A stretch of 64,000 nucleotides of DNA, taken from contig JASCOE010000020.1 in NCBI GenBank assembly GCA_029959285.1, positions 1-64,000 of the forward strand. The letters are read 5' to 3'. A model generated the notes under the pieces. The model had not been told where the DNA came from, searched no databases, and worked only from the letters and a program-made list of their open reading frames with translations. This document shows, in pieces, positions 62,481 through 64,000 of this stretch (the stretch's first letter is position 1; every line of letters begins with the position of its first letter). A program made the position numbers and the translations under genes. Origin of the DNA: Flavobacteriaceae bacterium PS02337 (lineage in GTDB: Bacteria; Bacteroidota; Bacteroidia; Flavobacteriales; Flavobacteriaceae).

Positions 62481-63734
62481 TTATTTTACTATGAAGGCAG
62501 TAGCCATTAATTCCTGTTCTGATCTTGAAATTCCATTTTTTTGAGCAATGACCTTCCAGCTGCTCACAGCTTCAACTACTTCGTTTATTATTTGATCCAT
62601 TTGTCTGTCATCTAGGCGGAAATATTCTCCAACACTTTTTGCAAGATTAAAATCCAGCTCATTATTATGGGCATCGATATTTAAGGCCAGTCCATCCTTA
62701 TCTATTGAGGGATTAATATCATAAGCTGGAGAAAGTATCCATCCTTCGTTAGTCAATATAAAACCATGGTTTCTTAGGTGATCGTCAGTATTTGAAACAG
62801 CAATATTGAATACTATCCTGCGCCATAACTGCTGCAGGTTTTCATTAATTTTCACTCCGTAGTTTTGAATAAAATCAGCTATGTCAAGATAGCTTGGCAT
62901 ATTGTCACGAATTGTGTCCTCACTATTAGCAGTCATTGTCATTGCTGACGCAAAATGTATTCTTTCTTCTTTTTCCCGATCGAAGCGCTTTGTAAAAAAA
63001 GTATTGTAATTGCCGGCAATCTTTTCAATCTTGCTTGGTGCCATATTTATGCCGGCTTTAATAGCTAGTTCATAAGCCAGCATTTCCCATGCTCCCTTAT
63101 CAATTGTATCATTTTTTGAAGGAAACTTTGCTATCCAGAGTTCCTTATTTTCATCAAGAATATTTGCTTTTGGTCTGGCTCCACCAAGAGAAGAACCTGG
63201 AGCCATTAATACGGAAAGCCATTTTTGGATCTCTTTGTTATCATCATCATTTTCCAGCATTTTTGCAGCGTTCTGCAGTTCACGGATAGAAGACCAAGGC
63301 GGAGTAGGGCTGGTATTATTATTGTCAAGAAATGGCCCGTCAAGCTCAGTCTTAAAGCGGAGGGCTCCCATACGGCTTTCATCGTAAACACCTAGGAGGT
63401 AATCTATATCATAAAGCGTTCGTGCTTTTTCTCCATTCTCTTTTGCCTGCTGGTTTACGCGTCTTTTCATTAATGTTCGTCCCCATGTATCAGGCATGCT
63501 ATCCAAGAATATACCAAAGTTTTCTTTGTTATTTGGGAATTGTGGACCTGAATAAAACTGAATATCGGGATCTAGGAGCATCTGCTGTTTAGATTTAATC
63601 CAAGTTCTGTCGTATTCGAAGCTGAATGATTTCTTGCCTTTGGCAAAATGCGCAGATAGTATGCCTGTTAATTCAGGTTCCTGCATACCTTTCCAATGTG
63701 CGTAAACATAAATATCAAATTTATTCTGTGCCAT
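62481..63734 (-). CDS. HipA family type II toxin (Ser/Thr kinase)
   Basis: A 417-residue protein with HipA kinase features: the N-terminal subdomain (DIYVYAHWKGMQEPELTGIL), the phosphate-binding GSSLGGARPKA, WIAKFPSKND, the catalytic NTDDHLRNHGFI and the metal-binding LSPAYDINPS. HipA toxins phosphorylate glutamyl-tRNA synthetase or other targets and cause dormancy. The antitoxin gene is 9 nt upstream on the same strand. It lies at the end of the window beyond the recombinase. Confidence 0.9.
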   Translation of the reverse strand: MAQNKFDIYVYAHWKGMQEPELTGILSAHFAKGKKSFSFEYDRTWIKSKQQMLLDPDIQFYSGPQFPNNKENFGIFLDSMPDTWGRTLMKRRVNQQAKENGEKARTLYDIDYLLGVYDESRMGALRFKTELDGPFLDNNNTSPTPPWSSIRELQNAAKMLENDDDNKEIQKWLSVLMAPGSSLGGARPKANILDENKELWIAKFPSKNDTIDKGAWEMLAYELAIKAGINMAPSKIEKIAGNYNTFFTKRFDREKEERIHFASAMTMTANSEDTIRDNMPSYLDIADFIQNYGVKINENLQQLWRRIVFNIAVSNTDDHLRNHGFILTNEGWILSPAYDINPSIDKDGLALNIDAHNNELDFNLAKSVGEYFRLDDRQMDQIINEVVEAVSSWKVIAQKNGISRSEQELMATAFIVK

Positions 63735-63743
63735 TTCTTCTAA

Positions 63744-63986
63744 TTATAATAACTCTAAGTCCTGTAGCTTTCTTCCAAAAGCATCATCCGCTGCAAGTTT
63801 AAGAAAATCTTCGTGAAGCCCTAATGCACGAAGTACATTAAAATAAGCACCAATAGCTACTCCTGCATTTCCCTGTTCGATAAGATATAATGTAGATCTT
63901 GCAATATCAGCACGCTCAGATAATTGAACTGTCGTTAGTTTACGTCTTTTTCTTGCTAGTTTAATATTTTCTCCCATTTGTTCCAT
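63744..63986 (-). CDS. HipB-like XRE family antitoxin
   Basis: An 80-residue helix-turn-helix protein from ATG 63986 (MEQMGENIKLARKRRKLTTV); a GTG at 63989 would add one residue. The helix-turn-helix (QLSERADIARSTLYLIEQGNAGV) is of the Cro/C1 type. It overlaps functionally with the HipA toxin gene 9 nt downstream, and probably autoregulates the pair. It is complete; the window ends 14 nt upstream, so its promoter is not visible. Confidence 0.85.
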   Translation of the reverse strand: MEQMGENIKLARKRRKLTTVQLSERADIARSTLYLIEQGNAGVAIGAYFNVLRALGLHEDFLKLAADDAFGRKLQDLELL

Positions 63987-64000
63987 CACTTCCTGATATT

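Overview
The window looks like a chromosomal or integrated-element segment from a member of the Bacteroidota, most likely Flavobacteriaceae close to Flavobacterium. The evidence is low GC, SusC/SusD outer-membrane genes, small families typical of that group (DUF6520, DUF6660), an IntDOT-like tyrosine recombinase, and flavobacterial -7 promoter elements of the form TAnnTTTG. No rRNA or tRNA gene was recognised.

Layout. (1) 0.4-9.4 kb: a SusC/SusD pair with an S9 serine peptidase (+), facing a DUF6520 mini-protein and a MauE/DoxX-type membrane protein (-) across a perfect terminator hairpin. (2) 9.6-21.4 kb: a mobility region with a palindromic operator, an oriT-like repeat cluster, MobC-type accessory protein, MobB-type relaxase, VirD4/TraG-type coupling ATPase, a DUF1016 PDDEXK nuclease, a GC-rich structured element, ssb, a DUF932 protein and a PRTRC cassette (E, C, F, B, ThiF). 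Two strong hairpins close it. (3) 21.8-31.9 kb: a decayed regulatory-domain gene, a PAP2 phosphatase, a His-rich peptide, the first DUF6660 protein, a response regulator without its phosphorylatable Asp, and a copper locus (lipoprotein, OprC/NosA-like TonB receptor, Cys-motif small protein, MbnP, MbnH). (4) 32-47.9 kb: a metal efflux block on the minus strand with a CPC P-type ATPase, bestrophin, MgtC, RND adaptor, a CzcA-TolC fusion, two more DUF6660 proteins, a ZIP transporter and several mini-proteins. (5) 48.1-56.4 kb: a seven-gene minus-strand operon of envelope-lipid enzymes built around a two-component system (PAP2, EptA-like transferase, DUF1345, response regulator, histidine kinase, LTA-synthase-like protein, lipid kinase). 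(6) 57.5-64 kb: an exported DJ-1/PfpI protein facing an AraC regulator, a candidate small RNA, a tyrosine recombinase, two decayed DUF1016 fragments and a HipBA-type toxin-antitoxin pair.

How it fits together. Mobilisation genes at one side, a recombinase at the other and metal, copper and envelope-remodelling cargo between them suggest an integrated mobilisable island of roughly 50 kb, although attachment sites were not identified. The cargo combines copper handling (MbnP/MbnH and its receptor), divalent-metal efflux (RND and P-type pumps, ZIP importer) and probable cationic-peptide resistance (EptA-like enzyme with its own two-component system).

The most unusual signals are these: a pair of unlisted 26-27 residue peptides carrying a CWKC motif, each followed by a hairpin and each lying in a DUF6660 neighbourhood; the S51 pseudo-receiver response regulator; an orphan promoter-plus-terminator transcription unit at 60.1 kb; the PRTRC C/F junction, where the frame-natural N-terminus of F lies in a different frame; and several recognisable gene remnants (heavy-metal-binding domain, DUF1016, carboxypeptidase-like domain).
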